DNA of 64,000 bases from Cadophora sp. MPI-SDFR-AT-0126 (Eukaryota > Ascomycota > Leotiomycetes > Helotiales > Ploettnerulaceae), in contig JAGMVK010000021.1 of assembly GCA_020747065.1 (NCBI GenBank), positions 620,001-684,000 on the forward strand, written 5' to 3'. Shown in pieces: positions 43,159 to 55,142 of this stretch (its first letter is position 1; the number at the start of each line of letters is the position of its first letter). The position numbers and the translations under genes were made by a program. The notes under the pieces were generated by a model. The model had not been told where the DNA came from, did not search any database, and worked only from the letters and a program-made list of their open reading frames with translations.

Positions 43159-45003
43159 ATGTGCATCACGGAGATCACATTCTCAAGGCTATGCGGGCAT
43201 GCAGAGCACTCCATAAATAGATGCTCCCAGCATGACGTGGGTAGCTGCGAACACACATCGCAGAGGGCAGTCCGGGCCGGGTTCTGTAGCAGCTGTGTGA
43301 TTAATCCCGCACTCACCCTTCACTACGAACAGAGAGAGGCTAGGTACCGTGAGTTTGAGCGACGGACTCAACTTGATGCAGTGAGAGACTTCCAAGAAGA
43401 ATTCAATTCGGATTTGGCCGAAGGCCATATCCTAGCCAGTTTTCAACCAGACAGAATTTCCCATGCAGAGGCTCGGTTGCTCACTATCGAGCACTCTCTC
43501 ATTCTCCAAAGGTTGCAAGACAGAGCTAACTTCCCAGAAGATGTTTTCGTCTGGCCAATTGATAGAATGGATGGATTCCACGACGATTGGAACAGGAATC
43601 GCGTTCTGGGTGCTGCCCTCTTCAGAATTCCCGAGCGAATTCTGAGAGGGTACACTCACAATCAACTCCGAGAACATGTTGATCGCCTTAGTGAAAACCT
43701 TGAGAGTAGAAGACATGATATGAGAACCGACACTATCACACTTCGACTCGCAAGGCGACTCCTGGCGGCTTCGATACCTCGGGATCCGACGGGAAGAAGC
43801 ATATCTGAACGAACAGCGGAGGCGCTGACAAGAAGAACTCACGCCATATCGTCGCTCCTGATAGTCATCGATAGCGCCGCTCTACTTGATAACGAAGTTG
43901 ATCGTGAGTGCATCATATGCGCTAATCCTTTCGGGGAGTCTGAAGCAGGTCACGTACCTGAGAACCCATGTGAGCTTCCCTGCGGGCACGTCTTCGGTCG
44001 AAGATGTATCTCACAGTGGCTGAAAGAACAGTCCTCTTGTCCGTATTGTCGACGAGATTTTAGAGTTGAGCTAGTTGGAACTCCAGCTCTCATCCAAGAT
44101 TTACCAGTGTTCGCAGTTGAGCCATCAAGTGAAATCCCGGCCCCGACAAGACGAGAGGCACAAGCTGCACAATCTCAGAGGCGGAGAGAAGGTCGCCAGG
44201 AGGACACCGAGCAGGAACCTGCTGAAAACTTCGCAGTCCCAGGCGACAATGTCAACGCAGAACTACATGCCACTGAGGCAATTGACGCACCAGCTGGCGA
44301 TGCAAATTTCCTCGCTGAGATAGCTGCTGCTGCTCGAGCCGGTGTTGAGCAGATCCTCCAGCAACAACTCGAGGCCAGAGAAGAAGCCCACGATGAGTTG
44401 ATCACACCCATCAGAGATACAGCGCGGACTACAATGCAAATGACGCAGTCTGGAAGTGAGGATAGGAGACGGTCCAGACTTTGGAGGCTCCGAGAGCTTG
44501 AGACTCAACTTGAAGATGATCGGCTTTCTGAGAACCAAATCCTCATCGGCCAAATGTACTATCAAGACCATATTGCCTCCATTGACCAGTATATCTTGAC
44601 ACTGCAGGAGGATAGAGAGGTGATCTTGAATGACATGCGTAGACATCGCGGCAACAGTCCAATCCTCCGCCGTCATGATGACCTTCTCGACGATGCCTAC
44701 CGACTGCGCCACCTACTCCAACAAGCAAATCGACAAGCAGAGTTAGAGATCCTGAGATTGCGTGTGGACATCGAGCAAGGCTACATCAACATTGATGATG
44801 CATATGTCCACAACGCCTTCCAGGACAACGCTGACGTTAATGTGAACATAGACGCGTTGTTTGAAGCAGAGGTTGTCGAAATCAATCTTAATCACGACGA
44901 GGATGACAGGGAGCCACGAGTCCCACAGAATTCCCCGGATGCCGAGGAGGGGGAAGTTATTCCGGACGATGTCAACCAGCCCCACAGATTGTACAGTGAG
45001 TAG
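43159..45003 (+). CDS. RING-H2 finger protein, probable E3 ubiquitin ligase
   Basis: Single exon, 614 aa. Residues 1-50 form a Cys/His-rich N-terminus (MCITEITFSRLCGHAEHS, then CSQHDVGSCEH and GFCSSCV) seen in other fungal proteins of this layout. The RING-H2 domain spans about 251-300: CIICANPFGE, then CELPCGHVFGRRCISQWLKE and SSCPYCRRDF, with all eight metal ligands (C-x2-C...C-x-H-x3-C...C-x2-C; the histidine before FGRRC is present, and Trp precedes the last pair). A long charged helical C-terminus follows, with Arg/Glu-rich segments. Expected role: recruiting an E2 enzyme to ubiquitinate an unknown substrate. No membrane span. Confidence 0.85.
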   Translation: MCITEITFSRLCGHAEHSINRCSQHDVGSCEHTSQRAVRAGFCSSCVINPALTLHYEQREARYREFERRTQLDAVRDFQEEFNSDLAEGHILASFQPDRISHAEARLLTIEHSLILQRLQDRANFPEDVFVWPIDRMDGFHDDWNRNRVLGAALFRIPERILRGYTHNQLREHVDRLSENLESRRHDMRTDTITLRLARRLLAASIPRDPTGRSISERTAEALTRRTHAISSLLIVIDSAALLDNEVDRECIICANPFGESEAGHVPENPCELPCGHVFGRRCISQWLKEQSSCPYCRRDFRVELVGTPALIQDLPVFAVEPSSEIPAPTRREAQAAQSQRRREGRQEDTEQEPAENFAVPGDNVNAELHATEAIDAPAGDANFLAEIAAAARAGVEQILQQQLEAREEAHDELITPIRDTARTTMQMTQSGSEDRRRSRLWRLRELETQLEDDRLSENQILIGQMYYQDHIASIDQYILTLQEDREVILNDMRRHRGNSPILRRHDDLLDDAYRLRHLLQQANRQAELEILRLRVDIEQGYINIDDAYVHNAFQDNADVNVNIDALFEAEVVEINLNHDEDDREPRVPQNSPDAEEGEVIPDDVNQPHRLYSE

Positions 45004-45433
45004 CCCGATTCCATGATCCGAGATAAACTCAGAACAAGACGGTAAAAAGGGAATGTAAGTCTCGTGTTCCCTTCCACAGAATGTAGAGTAAAAGTTTTAA
45101 GTATATCCCATCTGAGCATCAAAGATTCACAAGAAGACAAACCTGAAGTAATGGAATGAACTGTTCATCAATGTGACATGAAATTATGAAGTGACCGGAC
45201 TACAGCTTGCTCCCTAAAGACTACCCTTAGACCCATCAACCCCGTCCCTTTCCCATCCTATCAACTTCACTCTGTCACTCTGCATCTGTCTACTTTCTAT
45301 TCCTGCACAGTATCTTTCTGCTCTGGCAAATCGAAGGGCATTGATTTCCCGGCCTGAATGACATGTCGCAATCACCGTCGAGACTATCCAGTTGACATGA
45401 GAAGCACTTGTATCCGAAGATATCACAGCTGGT
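45004..45433. other. Convergent 3' intergenic region
   Basis: A 430-bp spacer between convergent genes, no feature seen. Confidence 0.5.
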
Positions 45434-46220
45434 CTACTTCTTCATGATCTTGAGGATGATCTGGCACCTCTTTTTAGCAGGTGGTGTACACTCGGTACCA
45501 GCCTCGCAGCTTGTAAGAGAACGCTTGCGGCATTTGATGGTGTTGTCCTCTGACTTATTCGGCGAGATGTCCGCTGGGGCTACTTTATCGTGACGAGTTG
45601 AGCTTCCAACCTTGAGGATGATCTTGATCTTTCTTGAAGTCGTAGAGAGAGGTTCGGTGGTATTCTTGGTCTCTTTCGATTCTGACTTGCTGGTGGCGTT
45701 GTCCGCTTCATGAGACTTTTCGCTGTCAAGCTTCTTCGTGGGTGCGATGTTCTTGGAGACGCCGAACTTCAATTTTCCAGGAGTCTTAGCAACATTCAAT
45801 CCCATGAGCTTGACCAACTTTTGTTGATGGGCAGAAGCCTTTTTGGCAGCTCTCTTGCTTTTCTTGGTTGACTGGGCCTTTAAACTTGACTTTGCGGTGG
45901 CGTCTTCTCCTTGTGAAGCTTCAGTGCTTATGGGAAGGGGAGGGGTGACCTCATCGTCGTCGTCACCCAAGACTTCCTCAAGGTATCTGCTCCGCTCCAG
46001 TAGGATGGCAGCAGCCTTAACCTCTGATAAAACCACGAGTCAGCATGCGTACGACAAATGGTACGGAAGAAAACACAAACGGAAACTTACTCTTCGGATC
46101 ATTCCAATTGATAGGGAAGGATGGGACATCGAAATGTCCAATGGCCTCTCTTGCTTCCTCCGCCGTCTGATAGCAGTACCTCGCAGCTCGCCTGTAAAGT
46201 GCTTTTTTGTCGACGGACAT
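45434..46220 (-). CDS. Small basic protein of unknown function
   Basis: Exon 1 is 46220-46091 and exon 2 is 46023-45434 (67-nt intron, phase 1), giving about 239 aa. N-terminus MSVDKKALYRRAARYCYQTA followed by HFDVPSFPINWNDPK and AAAILLERSRYLEEVLGDDD. The rest is Lys/Ser-rich and disordered, with KKSKRAAKKASAH and a C-terminal KKRCQIILKIMKK; two short segments share an I[KI]IILK-type pattern (KIKIILKV, CQIILKIM). Probably nuclear by charge. No family recognised. A helical N-terminal region plus a basic tail could bind nucleic acid (inference). Confidence 0.6.
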
Positions 46221-47170
46221 GGCGTATAGTGTTACACTATAGAGAGTATGGTAGGGCTGTTGGTATGGTATCGTTACGTTCGGACAGGATGGTGTATGGA
46301 TCGGTCTCGACACTAAAGTCGTAGCTAAGCGGCATGCGAAGTTCTAGAAAGATTCCGCGAGAGTATCGGAAGGAAGAGAGATGGCAGCCGCGTGTATATG
46401 GTAGAAGTATGGTCAGTCGCAAGGATTGTATGACTGAGACTGCGAGGCGTTGGAAGGGCCGTGATTGAGAGAAGTTGATGGGATTTTGGGTTTGGAAAAT
46501 AATGTGGGTCTGGTGACTGGATAGCCCTAGGGAAAAATGGCTTAGTCCAAGGACTCCGAGTTTGGTAGCGAAGGTAGCGGACCAAGCGGATGGTATTTTT
46601 CAATAACCTTAGAGAAGATGTGATATTGTCTTCCTGAAAATTTCTGCTTCGTATTGTGCGCCAACCGAGTGCCGGGTCGTTAGTGGTGAGGTTATCGGAG
46701 TCGCTGACTTGAAGAAACACACCAGACACACGCCAGCGACTGTAAAACATCAACCCTGGAAAACGTATTTTCATGCATAAGATCGGCATTTTGGTACATC
46801 ATGATGCTACAAAAATTGGAGAGGGCGTGGCGGTGGTTGCGAGCGAGCAGTCATCATCCGGCAAATGCCCTTGCTTTGGGCGATTCCACTTGTCGCTCCC
46901 TATGAACTGTCGGTAATGAATCATGCATCAAATACATTTTTTCTAGATTTATTCGGCATAGTCCTTGTTTGATGGTTGTGTTGAAAGCAAGCCCACCGTG
47001 AAATGTTGCTTGGCAGATATGTTGTTGTCGTCATCTTTCCAAAGCCAAGCCTCGCTAAGGTTTTATTTGTTTACTTCAAATAGAGGATTTGAAAAATTGA
47101 TGTTGCTAGTCAACCTAGCTCAAAGCATTAGAAACAATCGGTTGAGGTATTTCCAAAATTACTTATTACC
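46221..47170. other. Intergenic, no supported gene
   Basis: About 950 bp between the basic-protein gene and the hAT element. The reverse frame at 46325-46789 lacks recognisable content. Confidence 0.4.
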
Positions 47171-47178
47171 GTTTCATT
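47171..47178 (+). repeat. Target-site duplication, left copy
   Basis: GTTTCATT directly precedes the element and matches GTCTCATT after its right end at 7 of 8 positions. Eight bp is the hallmark duplication length of hAT elements. Confidence 0.75.
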
Positions 47179-47196
47179 CAGTGTTCCCAATAGTAT
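47179..47196 (+). repeat. hAT left terminal inverted repeat
   Basis: CAGTGTTCCCAATAGTAT, exactly inverted at 51044-51061. Confidence 0.95.
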
Positions 47197-50100
47197 TTCC
47201 CGTATTTTAATACGCCCCACTTTAGTAGTAACAATATTGATTTAAAGATACGACGTAGTAATAATATCGTTTCTAAAATACTAGGCCGTATCAGTACAAA
47301 ATCTGAATATTAGTTATTACTAGCCCGTATACTATAATATAGATTATGAGGTAAAAGGAGGGGTAACGTACCTTCCAAGGAGAGCTTCAACCTTTAATTA
47401 AGGGGGCTAGGAGGGGGCTGAGAGCTTACCTATAGCCTCCTTTTCTTTTTCAGAGCTTTTCTTACTCTCTAACTTAAATTATAAGAGGATTTAAGGTCAA
47501 AGTAAGCCTAAGAGAGACTAGAATCGTATTTTAATTATTTAAAAGCTATTCCTTAATTCCCTTAGATTCCTTTCATATACCTGCGCCTTCTAGAGCTCTC
47601 CCGGGTCTTAGATATATGCTTATTTAGGTGTGATTTAACGTATATTACCGTGCCCAGATCCTTCCAAAAACCTTATGGAAATGAAGATATACTATATTTA
47701 TATCCTTCAAGTATCCGCCACCTCTTAGATATATAATTTAGACATTGTATTACCTGTTTTTAGTAAGAAAATCCATACTTTTCCATGCCCAGAACCTTCC
47801 TGGATCTCTCTGGAAATGAGAGAATATCTGCCACTCAACTTTAGACTATTCTAGACCTGTCCCTTCCCTTGTTTTATAGTTCCGGACCTTGTTTTCGTTG
47901 ATATTAGAGGGGGAAAATGGCCTGATTATGGTACCCGGATGGCTTAGAGGAAATGAGGATATTCGTAGATTCGTAAGATATGGCTTCGCAGATAAGTTTA
48001 AGGATCCTGGACGTAGAAATTAGTCGATTTCTGCCCAGAAAAGGAGATCAAATCAATACCCGGATCACAGAAAAAGCGGAGGAAGCTATACGGGGTATAC
48101 TTATCTTAAATACCGTATATATACACCCAGAGCCTCTCTTACTGTACCACAGCGAATATCAATGATATCTTTATCAAACTATCACCTCCAAGTACTTCTT
48201 TCTTCTATTATACGTTGATATATCGTCTCCAACCTCTATTACGTCATCAATTCTTACTAAACCTTTATTAGATTCGTCATTGGAATTCGCTTTTAATAGC
48301 GATATAAAGTGGGAGGAACTTATTCCGGAGATTATCAATATATTAAGAGAAGTAGTTAATTTTATAGAAGGAGCGAGCCAGAGCAATTTCAGCCCTAGAG
48401 GTCAATCTTAAGATAAAAGTTAACCTACTGATTCCTTCTCTTAAGACCCCTTTAATTCAGTTTTGAACGATATAAGTAACCAGCGGCAAGACGAGCTCCC
48501 TGCGACTAAAAGTGACGAAGAAGAGCGCCATCGAACCTCTCACGTGTAGAGCCATATACTAAATACCAATCCTCAGCATATATACCGTAACAAACACCGG
48601 CAAATCAAGTAGCGCTATGCGTATTGCTCTTATCGTTATCAAGAGTCGGAAGAGACCAGAATCATCAATTCTCACCTTCAGGAGAAACACGGAGTAGTTA
48701 AGAGCTCTCCACGTTAGGAGAAAAAGAATCGAGTATATAGAGCTATCGAAAAAGCTATGGACGCTGTCGCAGAGACCGGAGGTTATAGGAAACGCCGAAT
48801 AGAGACTCCAGAACCTGTCGCAGACAAGTATAAGATCGATCCTCACGTGCTTAAGCTCTTGATAGTTCGTTGATTTACCTCTGATTCCCTTCCTTTAGCA
48901 ACGGTTAAAAGTAAGGAGTTTCGAGCTGTACTAGCCTATATTAACAAAGATATTGGAGGCTAGCTACCTACCTCTAGAGATACAGTAAAGGAATGGATTT
49001 TTCGTTACTTCATTACTGAGAAGGCAAAGAAGATAGCCTCCCTGAAGAGAGCTAGGTCTTTAATCCATATTAGTTATGATTTTGCAACCTTTACCAATAG
49101 TCTTCCAATAATAGCTTAGTTTACTCACTATATTAGCGGAAATAGCGAATTAACAATAGAACCTCTTACCCTTAAAGAAATCGATAGAAATTACGATTAA
49201 GAGAACTTTGCGAAGGCAATAATAGAGGTAATAATAGAGTAGTAGATCGGAGAGAGGCTTAGTTATTTTATTATGGATAATACAAGTATTAATAACGCCA
49301 TGTTACGACGGCTTTTTATTTATAAGTTAAGGCTCTTTCCCTGCGCTTTAATTAGTAGCAGAATCTCACCGCCTACCTATTCTAGCGAAGCACGTTCCTC
49401 TTACTAATTAATCCCCTCAACTTCAAGATCTCTTTAATAACCTCCATATTAATTACAATCCTGAAGAGTACTGATTACGTTACCACAGCTATATACTCAA
49501 CCTTACCGGCGACACCTTCCTCTTTAAGACTCAAGGTGAAGCTCTCGTAGACTACAATAACGAATATACAGCGATAGAGGTTCTTATAGAGCTCGAATTC
49601 TCCCTTTGGCGAAAGAAAAGCACTATTAGTAAAGCTTATAATCATGCCGTCAGATTTAGTCGCAGTACTCTCCGCAATTCCTATTGGCTATAGATCGGTG
49701 GTAAGAAGCTCTCAAGAGATAATAGTACAAGATAGACCTCTATATACAAGTTGGTGAGTGTCTTGGATGATTCGAATGTTCAAAAAGCACTACAAAAGCT
49801 GTATATTCGTTATCCGGATATTATTAAACCACTTGATTAGTTAATTATAGACGATTTCGCAGAGCTCTATAAGATCAGATTCTTTCTCCAAGTCATGTAT
49901 GACGCTATCCTTTTTACAGAGGGCCATAATGCGATCTTGGACCGCGTCCTTCCTGCAATAGAGTTTATATTAGATCACTTTAAGAGCGGTAAAGAAGTCT
50001 ATAAAAACGATCGTTTCCTCTCACCTTATATCAATTTCGGCTAGTCAAAACTCAATGACTATTACGCCTTAACTGACAAATCTCTTACCTATATTACAGC

Positions 50101-51043
50101 CGTAGTTCTCGATCCTATAAAGAAGTAGCAATACTTTGAGGAGTAGTAGAAAGTAGTACACTATAATTAGCTGGAAACTTGGAAAGTTAAGGTAGAACAG
50201 TTATAGGAATATCAATACAAAGTATTCTTTTATATTTTACTTCTTTAACTTTATAAGATTATATGCTAACTAGGAGGCTTCTTAAATCAGGACCTAGCTC
50301 TTAATCCTCCATTGAATCCCCCTTTAATAAAACCAACAAATAATACTTATATTACTCACCTCTAGCGCAAGGAGCAAGCTAAGATTATACTCGACGAATA
50401 TACCCTTTACCTCTCCACTCCACCTCTTACCTCCGATACTCGTAACCCTCGCAAGTAGTGGCTAGAGCCTACGCAACAGCATACCTTCCCTAATCTCTCT
50501 CGAATAGCGCTTAATATACTATCGATTCCAGCTATGTTATCCAAATACGAACGCCTCTTTTCTGCCACCAAAATCACTATAACAGACCGACGGAATCGTA
50601 TAGGGATTAAGGTTGTGGAAGCTTTGGAATACTTGAAGTATTAGCTACACCTTAAGAGTTGGATAACCAGTACAATCTGTATCGATTCTTGAGATCCAGA
50701 GCTCTCTGGGCATGTTATTTCCATTGTTTTTACTATATAATTCGTGGATTTAAGTTATCCGGATACTTAGCTCTCTTAATATAGTCTCTATATTACTTCA
50801 ATATCGTTAGTTTCCTTATATTCTTTGAATTAGAGCTGTCTCTTTCTTTTGACTAGCGCAAGGTTTCTGCGTTGCTTTGCACTTAGTAGTCCATTTTAGG
50901 CTTAGTGCAGTATTTCCTTATATTGCAATATATCCCCGTACAATATAGTATTATCACTCCCCCTACCAATACGTACGGTCTCAAGAATACTGTACGCCGT
51001 ACGTATGAGACCACCTAAATACTGAGCTAGTAATACAGAACGT

Positions 51044-51061
51044 ATACTATTGGGAACACTG
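51044..51061 (-). repeat. hAT right terminal inverted repeat
   Basis: ATACTATTGGGAACACTG on the plus strand, the exact reverse complement of 47179-47196. Confidence 0.95.
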
Positions 51062-51069
51062 GTCTCATT
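51062..51069 (+). repeat. Target-site duplication, right copy
   Basis: GTCTCATT; it differs from the left copy only at position 3 (C here, T on the left), itself a possible RIP-type C-to-T change. Confidence 0.75.
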
Positions 51070-52532
51070 CGTTCAATTGGATTTGGTCTTCTTTGCGAGC
51101 CAGTGGCGCAATTCGGAGTGGATGACAAGTTCAACCCTTCCTCTGCTGAGCGGTGACCACACGAGGCACGGCAGAATAGTGTACATTAAAGAGAGGAACG
51201 AGAAACCTTTGAATAGTATTATGGAACATTGCATTCTCTCGATGCACGAAATAATGGCCCACAATCAATACTATTTCTAATGAAGAGAACTCCGCACGGG
51301 GCGGGGATAAGATTTTTTTTTTTTTTAGCTCTTGCTACATATGCAATATGACATGCTAGCTTCAAAATATTGTACCTATGCTTCTCTAGATCCCAATACC
51401 GGAGCCGGAGCTAGTGTTGGAGACTAATCTCACCGCCGTCCATATCAGCGAGATACAAAACCATGTCGCAACATGATCGGAGCCCCGGCCACAAACAATT
51501 CGGAGTGAATTCTAGTCGACTCGTCGCTTTTTCCTCGTCGATTAGACTCTGTATCGTTCTCGTAGGTGATGGTATTGCAGCGTACATGACGCGACCTAGA
51601 GAAATCTGGTCAACTGCAAAAGCCTAGACGCGCTCTCACAGCATCAGCACTCCTCCGCACCAAGATATTTTGCTCGCTCCTTGCAGTGTCCAGCTCAATT
51701 GAAACGAGTTCGGCGTAGCAATAGAGCCCCAAAGAAGTAAGTTGAATTGAATTTTGGATTTCACCTTTTGGCCAATCAATCGATCACATATTCACTGACT
51801 GTGATGCAAAACATTGCAACCACCTTACTTCGTTTAGGAACCTTGCTTGCGTCTGTGAGCATCCTCCATTTACCAGTTTTCCACTGTCGCAGGTGCACTT
51901 GGCAGAAAACCTTCATTCAACCACCGTGCGGCCTTCACCCTCGATGAATACATTGAATAACAAATTTACAGGGCCGGATCAATCTTGATGACCATTTCGC
52001 TTCGGAGCCAATCGTTACAGGAATCTTTATACACTGGCAAAGATAGACGACACTAAGGACGAGTCTAAGCATCAAAACCGTCGGGCAACTCGTATCAACG
52101 ACAAATCGCAGAACCCTTCGAAACTTTCAAACTTGCTTCGACCTGCCTTTCCAAAACCTGCGGGATACAGAGCCTAATCCTTCCATACATGACCAAGGCG
52201 GGTTGCCTGCTTGCAGCCACCAAACGACCACCCCACCAGACTGCCTACTATCATCCAGCTTTGCTAGGCTCTTCTGCTCAGACCAAGCAGAATCGAACGG
52301 GAATCAGCTTCCCTACCCTAGCATACCTCCCTTTGAAAGTTCAGGAACACAGCTCTACACGCAAGACAGGAACTTTCGCTGAGCACAAGATCCACTGTCA
52401 CGCCCACTCAATTAAGTATTCTCTGCTCTTTCATTCACCTGGCCACATCCAACAGACATCTTCGCTTTCGCGCTTCCCCATCGAAACCTTGAAACTTCCA
52501 ACCGACACTAGTCTGATAAATACAGCATCACC
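51070..52532. other. Intergenic / long 5' leader region
   Basis: About 1.46 kb with no supported gene. The part from roughly 51900 is pyrimidine- and CA-rich like a fungal promoter and 5' leader. There is a T12 run near 51317. Confidence 0.4.
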
Positions 52533-54489
52533 ATGCAAACTTTCGCACAAGAACCCACCACAATGTCCGGCTCACCTAACGTGATGGAGACCACGTCCAT
52601 CCTGGATATGCCAGCCCCAGTGCATGGTATTGTCCGAAGAGCCACCAAAGATCTGGTATGTGTACAATCCGCTCTCAAGGCCACGGGGCGTAAGCTGAGT
52701 ACTGAGTAGAGCCCAAACATGCAGAAGGAGTTGGAGATCTTGAAGGAGAGAAACAAGGAGGACAAGAGACTCAAGGAGAAGTTCTCGCATATCAATAGTA
52801 CGTTCATTTTATCGACTTTCAAGTCGACTTGAGTTGTGACGCTGATCCACCCCCCCCCCCGGATCATTCATTTTGTTCCTGCAGCTCTGCGGTTCTGTCA
52901 GACTTGGACTGTGCGGGAAGAATGGTTCGTTTACCCAGTTGGGGATTATCTTTCTTCAGTACTCATCTGATTGCACAGCGAACTGAGACTACCATGTACG
53001 AAGACTTCAGGCTGCGATTAATGGGCTTCTTTCATTTTCACTATCATCCTCATCTGTCTTCTGATTATCAACCTGGACGTGTGCTAACATGGATTTAATG
53101 TAGGAGAACCAACTTGGCTCCTCCGTCACATTGAGTTGCTTCAAGAGGCTTACGACAAGGATGGCTGGGAATACAACATCATAATTCCTGAGGAGTGCCA
53201 GCACCGCATTCGCCCCAGCATCATCGGCTCCTACCTGATCTTTACCAGAGACAAGAGTAAGTTGCACCGCATATATTTCCTCATCATAATCATTCTATTA
53301 ACGTACCAATTCAGAAGGTCGCAAAGGCAAAGTTACGAAGGAGTACATACCAGTTCCACTCTCCCACGGCGCTTCATGGGGATCTTGGAAGCAAATGGAC
53401 GACGATGCCCGCCTACCAACCGAAGGTCGCCTTCCCTACCTCCCTGCCCCTGGTCCAGGCGAACCAAAGCTTTACCATGGCTTGCTCGACCACGACTTGG
53501 ATGCCTACTTGACTGCTGGTGAGATTCCGGAGGATTACGAAGACTATACCATCGACGGCATGGGTATTCTGCCCGAAGATCGACCACCCCGCCGTCGTAT
53601 TGTATCCAAGGAATCGAGCAGCTCAACTTCCAGTGTGAAGGTTCCTGCATACAGCAAAAGCTCCCACCAAAAGTCATCGACTTCTAAGCCTGCGCCAAGT
53701 CACAGTATCATGGAGTCCTTGGCAAATTACGCCCCCGACAGATCGCTCCGCTCCACGCGCAAGGTGTCTAGCACATCCGTCTCCTCCAATTCTACCAACA
53801 ACAGCTCTACTTCCAGCACCAACCTCATGTCTAATGGCATGCCCGTCCCTGGATCGATCCGCAAGCCGAAACATGGAGAGAGAAGTGATTCTGAAGGCCT
53901 TGAGGGTGGTTCCGATAACGGTGAAGACGACGAGGAGGATGAAGAAGACGATGAAAGACATGCCCAAAAGCTCATGCAACGAGCGCTCAAGGGATATAAT
54001 GAGGACTGCAGAGTCATCCACAACTCCGATGACGAAGATGAGGATGTAGATGAAGATGAGGAGGATGAGGATGAATACGCCGTAAAGCCAGTTGGTAGAA
54101 ACAAGGGTTTCCCCAACGCAACCGACCTTTCGGGTTCGGATGATGCTGAGGATGACAGAGCTGTATTGACAAAGTCCGCTCAGAAGTTCAAGAAGATCTC
54201 AAATGAGATTCCTGAAATCAGCCCTGACCTCGAGAATGATTACGATGACGAGACTGGCTCTGATGAGAATGAGAGGGGGGTCGAGTACGAATTTGGAAAT
54301 ATGGCGGGTGGTTACGATATCGAGGAAGGATATGGCGAGGCAGTTGAGGATTACGAGGACGATGAGTGGTTCGACGAGTCGGGCTATTGTAAGTTCTGCG
54401 ACTTGCACCAGCACGAGTGCGAGTGTATCCGAGGAGACGAGAACGATCCCATGGAGCGTGGCGAGGATGATGACGACTATAAAAACTAG
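52533..54489 (+). CDS. Acidic, serine-rich protein of unknown function
   Basis: Multi-exon gene starting at ATG 52533 (MQTFAQEPTTMSGSPNVMET). Exons that fit: 52533-52655, 52725-52797, 52885-52928, 52979-about 53078, 53104-53256, 53315-54489; the junction before 53104 is not resolved in phase. Conserved-looking parts are a charged helix KELEILKERNKEDKRLKEKF, RFCQTWTVREEWF, and GEPTWLLRHIELLQEAYDKD with EYNIIIPEECQHRIRPSIIG. The C-terminal 400 residues are disordered, with Ser-rich and long Asp/Glu-rich tracts, and end in YCKFCDLHQHECEC, a Cys/His cluster that could bind zinc. About 500 aa. Probably nuclear by composition; no function assigned. Confidence 0.65.
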
Positions 54490-55142
54490 ATTATTGCTCA
54501 TAGCCCACCGCGGAAATCTGGATCTCTGAGACTGGTTGTTGGGCTGATCCCAAATCGGGTTGCTTTCATGGATGGTCTTGATGGCTTTCATTTCGGTTGG
54601 TGCAAGGGCCATGTTGCCTGCGGTCAGAGCAGACTGGACTTTTTATTTCCGTCGCTGTCCTCAATGAGATATAGTCGATTTCCTAGACGTTGACGCCAGG
54701 CAACACAGTTTCCGGCGCCCCAAAGAATTAATTGTTGACTGCTGTGGTCTAGTCGTCACGTTGGGCATAGCGGGCAAGCTTTGCATCAGCCTGACCCAGA
54801 TCCAGAGAAAGATTCCTAAAAAGCAATGGTTTCCATCTGGACTTGTGAGCTATGACAGCGTGATTAATTATAGGTAACCTTCTATTAACGAGGGGTTGAC
54901 TACACGTCCCTCAAAGGACTCCCATCTAAAAGTCCACAGTGATTATGATCTGCGCTATAGTTAGTCAAGACTTGGTAGACTGGCCCACCATCGCTCGGTT
55001 GCTTTGAACTCCTAAACTCACAGGAGGATAAGATGATCTCTGTAGATCTTCCGCTGTATGGAGCACTAATTTCTATCCCCAAGCTTTCCAGGTCTGGGCC
55101 TGAGGAAATTGTCGATTAACGAAATTTGGCGACTTTGATGCT
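54490..55142. other. Convergent 3' intergenic region
   Basis: A 650-bp spacer; no gene recognised. Confidence 0.45.

Larger units (their letters stand above)
47179..51061 (+). mobile_element. hAT DNA transposon, RIP-degraded
   Basis: The 3883-bp element is bounded by perfect 18-bp inverted repeats beginning CAGTG and flanked by an 8-bp near-identical target duplication. It is TA-rich and contains almost no open frames. Plus-strand traces of the transposase remain: a BED-finger-like RYAYCSYRYQESEE...HLQEKH at about 48613-48690; LNDYYALTDKSLTYITAVVL at about 50050-50110; and the C-terminal dimerisation motif YERLFSATKITITDRRNRIG near 50547-50606, ending VVEALEYLKY. In one frame, tryptophan positions expected in this family read TAG (50042, 50126, 50642), as expected of RIP acting on CpA/TpG. 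The copy is inactive. Confidence 0.9.

Noticed and set aside
47980..48846. Short open frames inside the hAT element as genes
   Set aside because: They fall within RIP-mutated transposon sequence and lack support as host genes.
53727..54116. Reverse-strand Ser-rich frame
   Set aside because: It is the antisense of GAT/GAA (Asp/Glu) tracts in the forward gene.
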